A DNA stretch of 64,000 nt from the NCBI GenBank assembly GCA_037130755.1, contig JBAXSI010000001.1, forward strand, positions 124,001-188,000, written 5' to 3'. This stretch comes from UBA10649 sp037130755. GTDB lineage: Bacteria > Actinomycetota > Actinomycetes > S36-B12. This document shows positions 8,662-15,698 of this stretch, in pieces (within the stretch, counting starts at the first letter, position 1; each line of letters begins with the position of its first letter). Under the pieces are notes generated by a model. The model searched no databases, had not been told where the DNA came from, and saw only the letters and a program-made list of their open reading frames with translations. The position numbers were made by a program, and so were the translations under genes.

Positions 8662-8719
8662 CCCCTTCCTAAGGCGCGCCGGTGCGCGTCCTGCCCCACG
8701 CTACAAGTGACGGGCCCAA

Positions 8720-9472
8720 CTACAGGTGAACCACGAGGTACAGCGTGGCTCCCACGCCGATCGCGACGACCATCGCCCGCAGCGCGTAGTTCGGGAGGCG
8801 GCGGGCCAGGCGGCCTCCCACGTAACCCCCGGGGATCGCCCCGATAGCGACCGCGAGGGCCGCTGCCCACACGACCTTGCCACTCAGTGCGAAGACCACG
8901 GCGGCGGTGACGTTCGCACTGGCCGCGAGGAGGTTCTTCGCCCCGTTGGCCCGCTGCGTGCTCGGGTCGTAGCGCAGTCCGAGCACGGCCATGAGCATCA
9001 CGCCCTGCGCCGCGCCGAAGTACCCGCCGTAGACCCCGACCGCCCCTGTCCACGGCCACAGGACGTGCTCGCCGGGGGCGCGATTCGCCTTGGCCCAGCG
9101 CGAGACCAGCGGCTGCACCGCGATGAGGACCGTGGCCAAGGCGACCAGCCAGGGCACGATGGAGGTGAAGACGCGCTCCGGCAGTGCCACGACGAGCAGC
9201 GCTCCAACCGCTGAGCCCACGACGGTCGCAGCGAGCGGCTTGGCCAGGACCTTCAGCCGATCGGCCAACTCCTGTCGGTAGGCCCAGGCAGCGAAGAACG
9301 ACCCGGGTGCGAGGCCGGTCGTGTTCGTCCCGTTGGCCGCCACCGGAGGTATTCCGGCGGCGAGCAGGGCCGGGTAGACGAGCAGCGTTCCGGACCCCAC
9401 CGCGGCATTGATGGCCCCGCCAGCGAAGCCGGCGAGCGCGAGCAGTCCCAACGATCCAGCGGTGAGATCCAT
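8720..9472 (-). CDS. TauE/SafE-family membrane permease
   Basis: 250-aa sulfite exporter TauE/SafE (COG0730) protein with about eight hydrophobic helices in two repeats. Typical motifs are GGAINAAVGSGTLLVYPALLAAGIPPVAANGTNT in the first half and GVYGGYFGAAQGVMLMAVLGL in the second. Family members are proposed exporters of sulfite, sulfonates or organosulfur anions; the substrate cannot be read from sequence. The start ATG (MDLTAGSL) forms a TGATG overlap with the stop of the upstream ABC ATPase, which argues against the longer open frame. Confidence 0.85.
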   Translation of the reverse strand: MDLTAGSLGLLALAGFAGGAINAAVGSGTLLVYPALLAAGIPPVAANGTNTTGLAPGSFFAAWAYRQELADRLKVLAKPLAATVVGSAVGALLVVALPERVFTSIVPWLVALATVLIAVQPLVSRWAKANRAPGEHVLWPWTGAVGVYGGYFGAAQGVMLMAVLGLRYDPSTQRANGAKNLLAASANVTAAVVFALSGKVVWAAALAVAIGAIPGGYVGGRLARRLPNYALRAMVVAIGVGATLYLVVHL

Positions 9473-10260
9473 CACCCCTGCGATCGCCTCGCGTACCACC
9501 GACCGCCGTCGTGCTGCACATCGAGTTGGAGGCCAAACGTCGCCGACAGGTGCTCGTCGGTCAGCACGTCTGTCAGAGGTCCAGCAACAACAACGCGTCC
9601 GCCGCGCAGAAGCAGCGCGTGCGTGAAGCCGTCAGGGATCTCCTCGACGTGATGGGTCACCACGACCTGCGTGGGTGCAAGCGGATCGACTGCCAGCAGG
9701 TGCATCCGCTCGACGAGGTCCTCTCGCCCGCCCAGATCGAGTCCGGCGCCGGGCTCGTCCAGCAGGAGCAGTTCGGGATCGGACATGAGTGAGCGGGCGA
9801 TGAGGGCTCGCTTGCGCTCGCCCTCGGACAGCGTTCCGAACGTGCGGTTGGCGAGGGACTCCAGGCCCCACGCTCGCATGAGTGCTTCGGCCCGCTCGTG
9901 GTCCATGCCCTCGTAATGCTCACGCCACCTGCCGGTGACGGCGTACGCGCCCGTCATGACGACGTCGAGGACGGACTCGCCCCGCGGGATGTCGTTGGCG
10001 ATGGCGCTGCTGGCCCAGCCGACCCGTGGCTTCACCTCGTTCATGTCGACCGCGCCCATCAGCTCGCCGAGGACCTCGACCTCACCCGCCGTCGGGAACA
10101 ACCGGCCGGACGCGATCAGCATCAGCGTGGTCTTGCCGGCTCCGTTCGGGCCGAGCACGACCCAGCGCTCGCCCTCACCGATCTCGAGGTCCACATCGGA
10201 CAGGAGAAAGGCCGAGCCGCGGCGGACGGACACCGCTCTCATGACCACGACACTGGACAC
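9472..10260 (-). CDS. Orphan ABC-transporter ATPase (COG1119/ModF-like)
   Basis: 262-aa single ABC domain. Walker A GPNGAGKTTL (about 38-47), signature LSEGERKRALIARSL, Walker B LLLLDEPGAGLDLGGRE and switch His VVVTHHVEEIP are intact. The overall pattern, including the insertion after Walker A, recalls COG1119 ATPases (ModF/PhrA group) that lack a dedicated permease. No permease gene accompanies it except the TauE-like protein translated from a TGATG overlap; a functional link between them is only inferred. GTG start supported by TAGGGT exactly 6 nt upstream. Confidence 0.8.
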   Translation of the reverse strand: MSSVVVMRAVSVRRGSAFLLSDVDLEIGEGERWVVLGPNGAGKTTLMLIASGRLFPTAGEVEVLGELMGAVDMNEVKPRVGWASSAIANDIPRGESVLDVVMTGAYAVTGRWREHYEGMDHERAEALMRAWGLESLANRTFGTLSEGERKRALIARSLMSDPELLLLDEPGAGLDLGGREDLVERMHLLAVDPLAPTQVVVTHHVEEIPDGFTHALLLRGGRVVVAGPLTDVLTDEHLSATFGLQLDVQHDGGRWYARRSQG

Positions 10261-10266
10261 GGCCCA

Positions 10267-10272
10267 ACCCTA
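10267..10272 (-). promoter_or_regulatory. -10 element for a leaderless mRNA (orphan ABC ATPase)
   Basis: TAGGGT on the minus strand, 6 nt before the GTG at 10260. It lies in the 52-bp divergent gap shared with serB, whose own candidate -10 (TAGCGT, 10298-10303, plus strand) lies 9 nt before the serB ATG. Confidence 0.55.
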
Positions 10273-10312
10273 GGCCGTCGGTCCGAGGGCAGCGCACTAG
10301 CGTTGGAGCGCT

Positions 10313-11551
10313 ATGACCGAGAACCCAGGCACCAAGGGGCGAACCCTCCTCATCACGCTGTCGGGCAACGATCGACCGGGGGTCACCCGTGGCCTCTTCT
10401 CCACGCTCGCCCAGCACCCGGTCGAGGTCCTCGACGTCGAGCAGCTCGTCGTGCGCAGTCGCCTCGTGCTGGCGGTCCTCGTCCAGGTGTCCGGCGGCGA
10501 GCCGGAGATGTCGGCCACGCGCACAGCGGTGCGCCACGTGGCAGCCGACCTCGACATGGACGTCGAGACGGTGCCGGGTGCAGCCGAGGACGACGAGCGG
10601 CGGCACAACCGCATCCACGTCACCATGATGGGCGCGCCCCTCCTGCCCGATGCCGTCGCGAATGTGGCCGGCGAGATCGCCAGCCGCGGCGGCAACATCG
10701 ACCGCATCCGCCGGATCGCGAACTACCCGGTCACCGCGATCGTCTTCGAGGGGTCCGGCGTCTCAGTGGAGGAGCTGAGACGTCCGCTCGCCACGACGGC
10801 GGCGGCCCACGGCGCCGACATCGCCGTGCAGGAGGCCGGGCTCGACCGCCGAGGCCAATACCTGGTCGTCATGGATGTGGACTCCACCTTCATCCAGAAC
10901 GAGGTCATCGACCTGCTGGCCGACGAGGCTCATGTGATGCCGCAGGTAGCCGACATCACCGAGCGGGCCATGGCGGGCGAGCTGGACTTCGAGGAGTCAC
11001 TGCGAGCGCGCGCCGCCCTCTTGGCCGGACTTCCCATCACCGCGCTCGACCGCGTCCGAGATCGCATCTCGCTCACTCCTGGAGCACGGACCCTCTGCCG
11101 CACGCTGCACCGACTCGGCTACCGCGTGGCGCTCGTGTCCGGTGGATTCACCGAGGTGATCGCGCCGCTGGCGACCGAACTCGGGGTGAGCGACATCCGC
11201 GCGAACACCCTCGAGGTCAAGGACGGCCTGCTGACCGGCCAGGTCATCGGCCCGATCATCGATCGCCTCGGCAAGCGCACCGCGCTGGAGGAGATCGCCC
11301 GCGAGCACGACATCCCGGCGCGCCGGACGATCGCCATCGGCGACGGCGCCAACGACGTCGACATGCTGGCCGCCGCCGGCCTCGGGATCGCCTTCAATGC
11401 CAAGGCGGCTGCGCGGGCAGCGGCCGACACATCCCTCAATCAGCCGTATCTGGACTCGGTGCTCTACCTCATCGGCGTCACGCGCGAGGAGATCGAGACG
11501 GCGGACGCTCGCGAGGGCCTTGAGACCCCCGCTCCCCCGGTTCGCCCCTGA
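10313..11551 (+). CDS. serB: Phosphoserine phosphatase with two ACT domains
   Basis: 412 aa. Two N-terminal ACT regulatory domains (about 8-85 and 97-170, TLLITLSGNDRPGVTRGLFSTL begins the first) precede a HAD phosphatase. The nucleophile motif is DVDST with D188 as nucleophile and D190 as acid/base; motif III GDGANDVDML is present near 343. The enzyme dephosphorylates O-phosphoserine, the last step of serine synthesis. The long ACT-fused form is typical of mycobacteria and allies, where serine binding regulates it. ATG start with GGAG 9 nt upstream; transcribed divergently from the ABC ATPase. Confidence 0.93.
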   Translation: MTENPGTKGRTLLITLSGNDRPGVTRGLFSTLAQHPVEVLDVEQLVVRSRLVLAVLVQVSGGEPEMSATRTAVRHVAADLDMDVETVPGAAEDDERRHNRIHVTMMGAPLLPDAVANVAGEIASRGGNIDRIRRIANYPVTAIVFEGSGVSVEELRRPLATTAAAHGADIAVQEAGLDRRGQYLVVMDVDSTFIQNEVIDLLADEAHVMPQVADITERAMAGELDFEESLRARAALLAGLPITALDRVRDRISLTPGARTLCRTLHRLGYRVALVSGGFTEVIAPLATELGVSDIRANTLEVKDGLLTGQVIGPIIDRLGKRTALEEIAREHDIPARRTIAIGDGANDVDMLAAAGLGIAFNAKAAARAAADTSLNQPYLDSVLYLIGVTREEIETADAREGLETPAPPVRP

Positions 11552-11554
11552 GCC

Positions 11555-12094
11555 TCAGCCGCGCGGCACTGTGAACGCGGACACCCTGAAGCCACGCACC
11601 GACCAGGGCGCGTCGGCCCACGCCAGGCCGGTCTCCAGGACGGCAACCGAGCTCGTGGGGAACTTGGCGGTCGCCTCCAGCTGAAGTGCAACCTCGACGC
11701 AGGTCCTCGCGACGAAGTCGCACAGCGTCGGGTTGTGGCCGACGATGACGGCGGTGCTCACGTCCTCAGGGAGCGCACCCACGATGTCGAGAAGGGTGGT
11801 CAGCCCCGCCTCGTAGATCCGCGGCTCGGTGCGAACATCAGCGTCCAGCCAACCGTCAGCAAGTCCGTTCGTGGCCCGGGCCCACGTCAACTGCGCGCGA
11901 TTGGCACTCGACACGAGGATCAGAGGTCGTTCGCCCGAGGCAAGGGTGACGTTCTTCGCGATCCACGAACCGATGAACGGAGCATCGCGGCGTCCGCGCT
12001 CATTGAGCGGACGGTCGTGATCAGCGACCCCAAGCGGGTAGTCGCTCTTGGCGTGGCGAACCAGCAGCAACCGGTGCCCAGACGCGTCGTTCAT
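11555..12094 (-). CDS. sixA: SixA-type histidine phosphatase
   Basis: 179-aa histidine-phosphatase-superfamily protein. Catalytic RHAKSDYP places the nucleophile at H14; the second catalytic His is in IVGHNPTLCDF. The pattern LNERGRRDA between them is standard. SixA removes phosphate from protein histidines in E. coli; actinobacterial relatives are poorly characterised and may act on small molecules. It follows fabI by 9 nt and is probably last in the dodecin-TMEM175-fabG-fabI transcript; it converges with serB with only 3 bp between stops. Confidence 0.8.
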   Translation of the reverse strand: MNDASGHRLLLVRHAKSDYPLGVADHDRPLNERGRRDAPFIGSWIAKNVTLASGERPLILVSSANRAQLTWARATNGLADGWLDADVRTEPRIYEAGLTTLLDIVGALPEDVSTAVIVGHNPTLCDFVARTCVEVALQLEATAKFPTSSVAVLETGLAWADAPWSVRGFRVSAFTVPRG

Positions 12095-12103
12095 CAGCAG
12101 GCC

Positions 12104-12871
12104 CTAGTTCATCTGGGCGTGGATGCCGCCGTCGACGTGGACGATCTCGCCAGTGGTCGCGGGGAACCAGTCCGAGAGGAGCGCGACGCAGCCCTGTGCG
12201 GCCGGAACGGGATCCTCGAGGTCCCAGACCAACGGCGCGCGCCCATTCCACATGTGCTCGAACTCCTCGAAGCCGGGAATGCTCTTCGCAGCGATCGTCT
12301 TCACCGGCCCCGCGGCGATCAGGTTGACGCGGATGCCGTCCGGTCCCAGATAGCGCGCGAGGTAGCGCGACGTGCTCTCGAAAGCCGCCTTGGCCACGCC
12401 CATCCAGTCGTACTTCGGCCACGACACGGTAGCGTCGAAGTCCAGGCCCACGATGGCCGATCCGGGGCCCATGAGCGGCTTGGCTGCGACGGCCAGTGCC
12501 TTCAGCGAGTACGCCGACACGTGGACTGCGGTCGCGACGTCGGGCCACTCCGTGTTGAGGAAGTTGCCGCCCAGAGCTGTCTCGGGGGCGAAGCCGATCG
12601 AGTGCAGGACGCCGTCGATACCGTCCACGTGCTCGCGGACGCGGTCGGCGAGGGCGTCGAGGTCCTCCTGGTTCGTCACGTCGAGTTCCACGACAGGGGC
12701 CACCTGGGGCAGGCGGCCGGCAGAGCGCTTGGTCAGGCCCATGGCGCGTCCGAACGACGTGAGCACCACGGTCGCGCCCTCCTCCTGCGCGAGCCGTGCG
12801 ACGTGGAAGGCGATCGACTGGTCGGTGAGGACACCAGTGACCAGAATCCGCTTGCCCTCAAGAATGCCCAT
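12104..12871 (-). CDS. fabI: Enoyl-[acyl-carrier-protein] reductase (NADH)
   Basis: 255-aa short-chain dehydrogenase of the FabI/InhA branch, catalysing the last reduction of each fatty-acid elongation cycle. It shows LEGKRILVTGVLTDQSIAFHVA (NAD-binding, Ser replacing the classical Gly-rich pattern as in InhA), and the catalytic pair Y154 and K161 in the YDWMGVAKAAF motif. The end DGGIHAQMN is family-typical. Start chosen at the ATG (MGILEGKR) preceded by GGAGCGAGG; the frame is open far upstream but the residues there are antisense to fabG. Downstream of fabG, as in the mycobacterial fabG1-inhA operon. Confidence 0.93.
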   Translation of the reverse strand: MGILEGKRILVTGVLTDQSIAFHVARLAQEEGATVVLTSFGRAMGLTKRSAGRLPQVAPVVELDVTNQEDLDALADRVREHVDGIDGVLHSIGFAPETALGGNFLNTEWPDVATAVHVSAYSLKALAVAAKPLMGPGSAIVGLDFDATVSWPKYDWMGVAKAAFESTSRYLARYLGPDGIRVNLIAAGPVKTIAAKSIPGFEEFEHMWNGRAPLVWDLEDPVPAAQGCVALLSDWFPATTGEIVHVDGGIHAQMN

Positions 12872-12891
12872 TGCCTCGCTCCGCTCGTCGC

Positions 12892-13596
12892 TCAGTGACC
12901 CATGCCGAGGCCGCCATCGATCGGGATGACCGCGCCGGTGATGTAGCCGGCCTCGTCGGATGCCAGGAACTGCACGAGGGCCGCCACTTCGTCCGGCTGA
13001 GCATAACGACCGAGCGGGACGGCACCGAGGATGTCCTTCTTGCGGTCCTCGTCGAGCGTGCCCGTCATGTCGGTCTCGACGAATCCGGGCGCGATGACGT
13101 TGACCGTGATGCCCCGTGAGCCCACCTCGCGAGCGAGGGAGCGGGCCGCTCCGATCAGGCCCGACTTCGCCGCGGCGTAGTTGACCTGACCTGCCGAGCC
13201 GAGCATTCCCACGACGGACGACATGAGGATGATTCGCCCCTGGCGAGCCTTGATCATTCCGCGCAGCGACCTGCGGGCCACGCGGATCGCGCCGGCCAGG
13301 TTCGTCGTCAGGACCACGTCGATGTCCTCGTCGGGCATCCGCATGAGCAGGCCGTCGCGAGTGATTCCCGCATTCGCGACGACGATGCCGATCGGGCCGT
13401 ACTCCTTCTCGATCTGGTCGAAGCCGGCGTCGATCGACGCCGAGTCGGCGACGTCCATCACCACGGCCGGCAGCCCGTCGGGTGCCGACCCGGAACGGCA
13501 GGCAACCACGACGGGGATCCCGGCGTCCCTCAGTCGCGTGGCGATGGCCAGGCCGATACCGCGATTGCCTCCGGTGACGACGGCGATTCCAGACAT
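12892..13596 (-). CDS. fabG: 3-oxoacyl-[acyl-carrier-protein] reductase
   Basis: 234-aa SDR enzyme reducing 3-ketoacyl-ACP with NADPH. Nucleotide-binding TGGNRGIG (8-15), NAG (75-77), and the catalytic S127, Y140, K144 are present, as is the C-terminal GAVIPIDGGLGMGH. ATG preceded by GAGGAG and overlapping the TMEM175 stop as TGATG, so its translation may depend partly on the channel gene upstream. Forms the FAS-II elongation pair with the adjacent fabI. Confidence 0.93.
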   Translation of the reverse strand: MSGIAVVTGGNRGIGLAIATRLRDAGIPVVVACRSGSAPDGLPAVVMDVADSASIDAGFDQIEKEYGPIGIVVANAGITRDGLLMRMPDEDIDVVLTTNLAGAIRVARRSLRGMIKARQGRIILMSSVVGMLGSAGQVNYAAAKSGLIGAARSLAREVGSRGITVNVIAPGFVETDMTGTLDEDRKKDILGAVPLGRYAQPDEVAALVQFLASDEAGYITGAVIPIDGGLGMGH

Positions 13597-14282
13597 CAGT
13601 TCTCCTCAGCTGCGTGGTTGCTATTCGTTGACTGCGCGTCCGCTGCAGCCGCATCCTCCCGTGCCGGCCGCAGCCAGATCGAGAGGGGGATGATCAAAAG
13701 CGCGAGCCAGCTGGCGATGTTGCCCCAGCGCAGCGAGACCACGCCGATGAACAGGAAGCACAGGGCAAAGGCGGGACCGCGCAGGCGTGACCTCGCGTCG
13801 TTGGCGATTGCGCCCTCGCCGATGGCCGCCATCTCCGGATGGCGGCGGATGTGGCGTCCCATGAGGCTCGCGAGCACGCTGATGAAGGCGAGCAGGACCC
13901 AGTACGCGAACACCGCTCCCCCGACGGATCCCGAGCCGCTGTCGCGCATCGCCGTCAGCCACGGCAGCAGCACGATCGCGGCCAGCCACGTGGTGTTCAG
14001 CCAGAAGATCGAGGCGTCGTAGCCGGAGATCACGTTGAGGATGCGGTTGTGGGCAGTCCACATGATCGCGACCACATAGAACGTGAACAGGAACGTGACG
14101 AGCTGCGGCCAGTGGTCGTTCATGATCGTGAGGATTGTCTGATCGCCCTCGGGCCCGGCGATATCGGTGAGTGGGAGGACCATCAACGTGATCGCCACCG
14201 CGACCACGGCGTCGCTGAAGTTGATGAGGCGGTCGACCGCCCGACCGGTGCTGATGGACGGAGTCGCCGGCCGGCCGGCCAT
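13596..14282 (-). CDS. TMEM175-family potassium channel-like protein (DUF1211)
   Basis: 228 aa with six hydrophobic helices and the diagnostic first-helix motif R-x3-FSD-x3-A-x2-TL (RLINFSDAVVAVAITLMVL, residues 18-36). Bacterial TMEM175 proteins are tetrameric K+ channels with a single six-helix repeat, and 228 aa fits. The C-terminus is cytoplasmic and Ala/Asp-rich. The gene is sandwiched between dodecin and fabG with TGATG overlaps at both ends, an odd setting for a channel. Family call is confident; ion selectivity here is inferred. Confidence 0.87.
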   Translation of the reverse strand: MAGRPATPSISTGRAVDRLINFSDAVVAVAITLMVLPLTDIAGPEGDQTILTIMNDHWPQLVTFLFTFYVVAIMWTAHNRILNVISGYDASIFWLNTTWLAAIVLLPWLTAMRDSGSGSVGGAVFAYWVLLAFISVLASLMGRHIRRHPEMAAIGEGAIANDARSRLRGPAFALCFLFIGVVSLRWGNIASWLALLIIPLSIWLRPAREDAAAADAQSTNSNHAAEEN

Positions 14283-14494
14283 CAGACGTCCTCGAGACGC
14301 GATCCCACCTTGAGCGTCACCTGGAAGTGATCGACCTCGCCGTTGCGGATGTACCCACGGACCTGGGTGACTTCGAACCAGTCCAGATGATCGATGCTCT
14401 TGTGCGCCCGAGCGATGGCTCCCCTGATGGCCTCGTCGATGCCTGCCTTCGACGTCCCGACGAACTCGGTCAATGTGTACGTGCGATCCGCCAC
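14282..14494 (-). CDS. Dodecin-family flavin-binding protein
   Basis: 70-aa dodecin: VYTL-type N-terminus (YTLTEFVGTSKAGIDEAIRGAI), one amphipathic helix, then W39 in DWFEVTQVRG, the tryptophan expected to stack on flavin. Dodecins assemble as dodecamers storing FMN, riboflavin or CoA. The GTG start at 14492-14494 has GAGGGAGGG 3-4 nt upstream; the longer open frame adds only non-conserved residues. First gene of the operon with TMEM175, fabG, fabI and the SixA-like gene. Confidence 0.88.
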   Translation of the reverse strand: MADRTYTLTEFVGTSKAGIDEAIRGAIARAHKSIDHLDWFEVTQVRGYIRNGEVDHFQVTLKVGSRLEDV

Positions 14495-14549
14495 GGACCC
14501 TCCCTCAGCGCTGGGCGCAGCCGGATGAGCGCCCTGCCACATCTTGGCC

Positions 14550-14555
14550 TACCGT
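14550..14555 (+). promoter_or_regulatory. -10 element for a leaderless mRNA (DUF3099 gene)
   Basis: TACCGT on the plus strand ends exactly 6 nt before the ATG at 14562. It sits in the divergent region between dodecin and DUF3099; no -35 is obvious. Confidence 0.5.
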
Positions 14556-14561
14556 GGTGGC

Positions 14562-14885
14562 ATGGCGAAGGGCGAACCGGTCTACACGATCACCGGGGCC
14601 CAGCGCGCGCTCAGCGACGAGCAGACCGGCCGCACGCAGCGCTACCTCATCTCCATGAGCATCCGCACGGCCTGCTTCATCGCGGCAGTCATCGTGCCGG
14701 GCTGGCCCCGTTGGATTCTTGTCGCCGGCGCCCTCGTCCTTCCCTACCTGGCCGTCGTGGTGGCCAATGCCGGTCGCGAGAACGACGAGCCAGGCGAGGC
14801 GCATGTTGCCGCTCTCGACCGCAACGCCCTGCCGGGCTCCAGAACGGCGCTCGAGGACGGCGGCGACCCGCACTTCGCGGCCTGA
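14562..14885 (+). CDS. DUF3099 membrane protein
   Basis: 107 aa. The N-terminal half has the DUF3099 signature (YTITGAQRALSDEQTGRTQRYLISM) followed by two hydrophobic helices (about 38-55 and 58-73, IRTACFIAAVIVPG and WILVAGALVLPYLAVVV). The soluble tail is variable. DUF3099 is restricted to actinobacteria and has no known function. ATG at 14562 is preferred over a TTG 18 bp upstream because the -10 element would otherwise fall within the gene. Followed after 39 bp by SURF1. Confidence 0.82.
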   Translation: MAKGEPVYTITGAQRALSDEQTGRTQRYLISMSIRTACFIAAVIVPGWPRWILVAGALVLPYLAVVVANAGRENDEPGEAHVAALDRNALPGSRTALEDGGDPHFAA

Positions 14886-14912
14886 GCGAGACGTCCGAAA
14901 TCGGCCGGCGCA

Positions 14913-14918
14913 TAGGAT
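14913..14918 (+). promoter_or_regulatory. -10 element for a leaderless mRNA (SURF1 gene)
   Basis: TAGGAT, then 6 nt, then the GTG start at 14925. It lies in the 39-bp gap after DUF3099, so SURF1 can be transcribed alone. Confidence 0.5.
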
Positions 14919-14924
14919 CACAGC

Positions 14925-15698
14925 GTGCTGGGACTCCTGCGGACCAAGCGCTGGGCGGGATTCACCGTCACGGTGATCGTCGCCATCATCGCGTTCGGCC
15001 TGTTGAGCATGTGGCAGTGGCATCGCGCTGACCAGAAGCGCGCCCAGCGGGTGGAACTCCAGACCGCGATCGCCGCACCGCCGGTGCCGATCGCTGCCGT
15101 GGCCCTGCCCGCCGGCGGCGGCATCACGGCTGTCGACGAGTGGCGGCACGTCTTCGTCACGGGCACGTACGACCCCGCCAGCCAGGTGCTCGTGCGCAAG
15201 CGGCCCCTCGACGCGCGGAACGGCTTCTGGGTGATGGCCGCGCTTCGCGAGGACTCCGGTCGCACGGTGTGGATCAACCGCGGCTGGCTCGCCGCCTCGG
15301 GCGACGCCCTCTCCACCCCGACCACCCCGAAGCCACTCGCCGGCCAGGTCTCGGTGTCCGGCTTCCTACGGCCGTTCGAGGCCGCTGATGCGCGTTCCAA
15401 CGAAGGCCTGCCCGCCGGCCAGATCGCCGCCGCCGGACCTGGTGCCCTGCCGGCTGCAAGCCTTGAATTCCCCGGGTACGTCCAGCTCGAGACATCGACG
15501 CCTGCGCAGGACGGACTCGTTCCCCTGCCGCTCCCGACAGTCGACGAGAGCCGGAACGTCTCCTACGCGGTGCAGTGGCTCCTGTTCGCCGCTGTGGCGA
15601 TCGGCGGCTGGTTCTTCTTCCTGCGCCGAGAGGCCAAGGAGGACGCCGCGGCCGCTGGAGCGACGCGAGCCGATGTGACGCCCAGCCCTGCGGCCTAG
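14925..15698 (+). CDS. SURF1-family cytochrome oxidase assembly protein
   Basis: 257-aa SURF1 protein with the classical hairpin layout: N-terminal membrane helix (about 10-30), extracytoplasmic domain and C-terminal helix (about 215-235, YAVQWLLFAAVAIGGWFFFLRR). Family motifs WQWHRADQKRAQ after helix 1, GTYDP, RNGFWVMAAL and VWINRGWL are present. SURF1 aids heme a insertion into cytochrome c oxidase subunit I, fitting the presence of ctaA and ctaB at 28-30 kb. GTG start; convergent 4-bp stop overlap (CTAG) with the ABC exporter. Confidence 0.88.
   Translation: MLGLLRTKRWAGFTVTVIVAIIAFGLLSMWQWHRADQKRAQRVELQTAIAAPPVPIAAVALPAGGGITAVDEWRHVFVTGTYDPASQVLVRKRPLDARNGFWVMAALREDSGRTVWINRGWLAASGDALSTPTTPKPLAGQVSVSGFLRPFEAADARSNEGLPAGQIAAAGPGALPAASLEFPGYVQLETSTPAQDGLVPLPLPTVDESRNVSYAVQWLLFAAVAIGGWFFFLRREAKEDAAAAGATRADVTPSPAA

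Noticed and set aside
12841..12900. Repetitive CGCTCCGCTCGTCGCTC-like stretch between fabG and fabI
   Set aside because: Common low-complexity pattern in high-GC actinobacteria at gene junctions; no sign of a mobile element.
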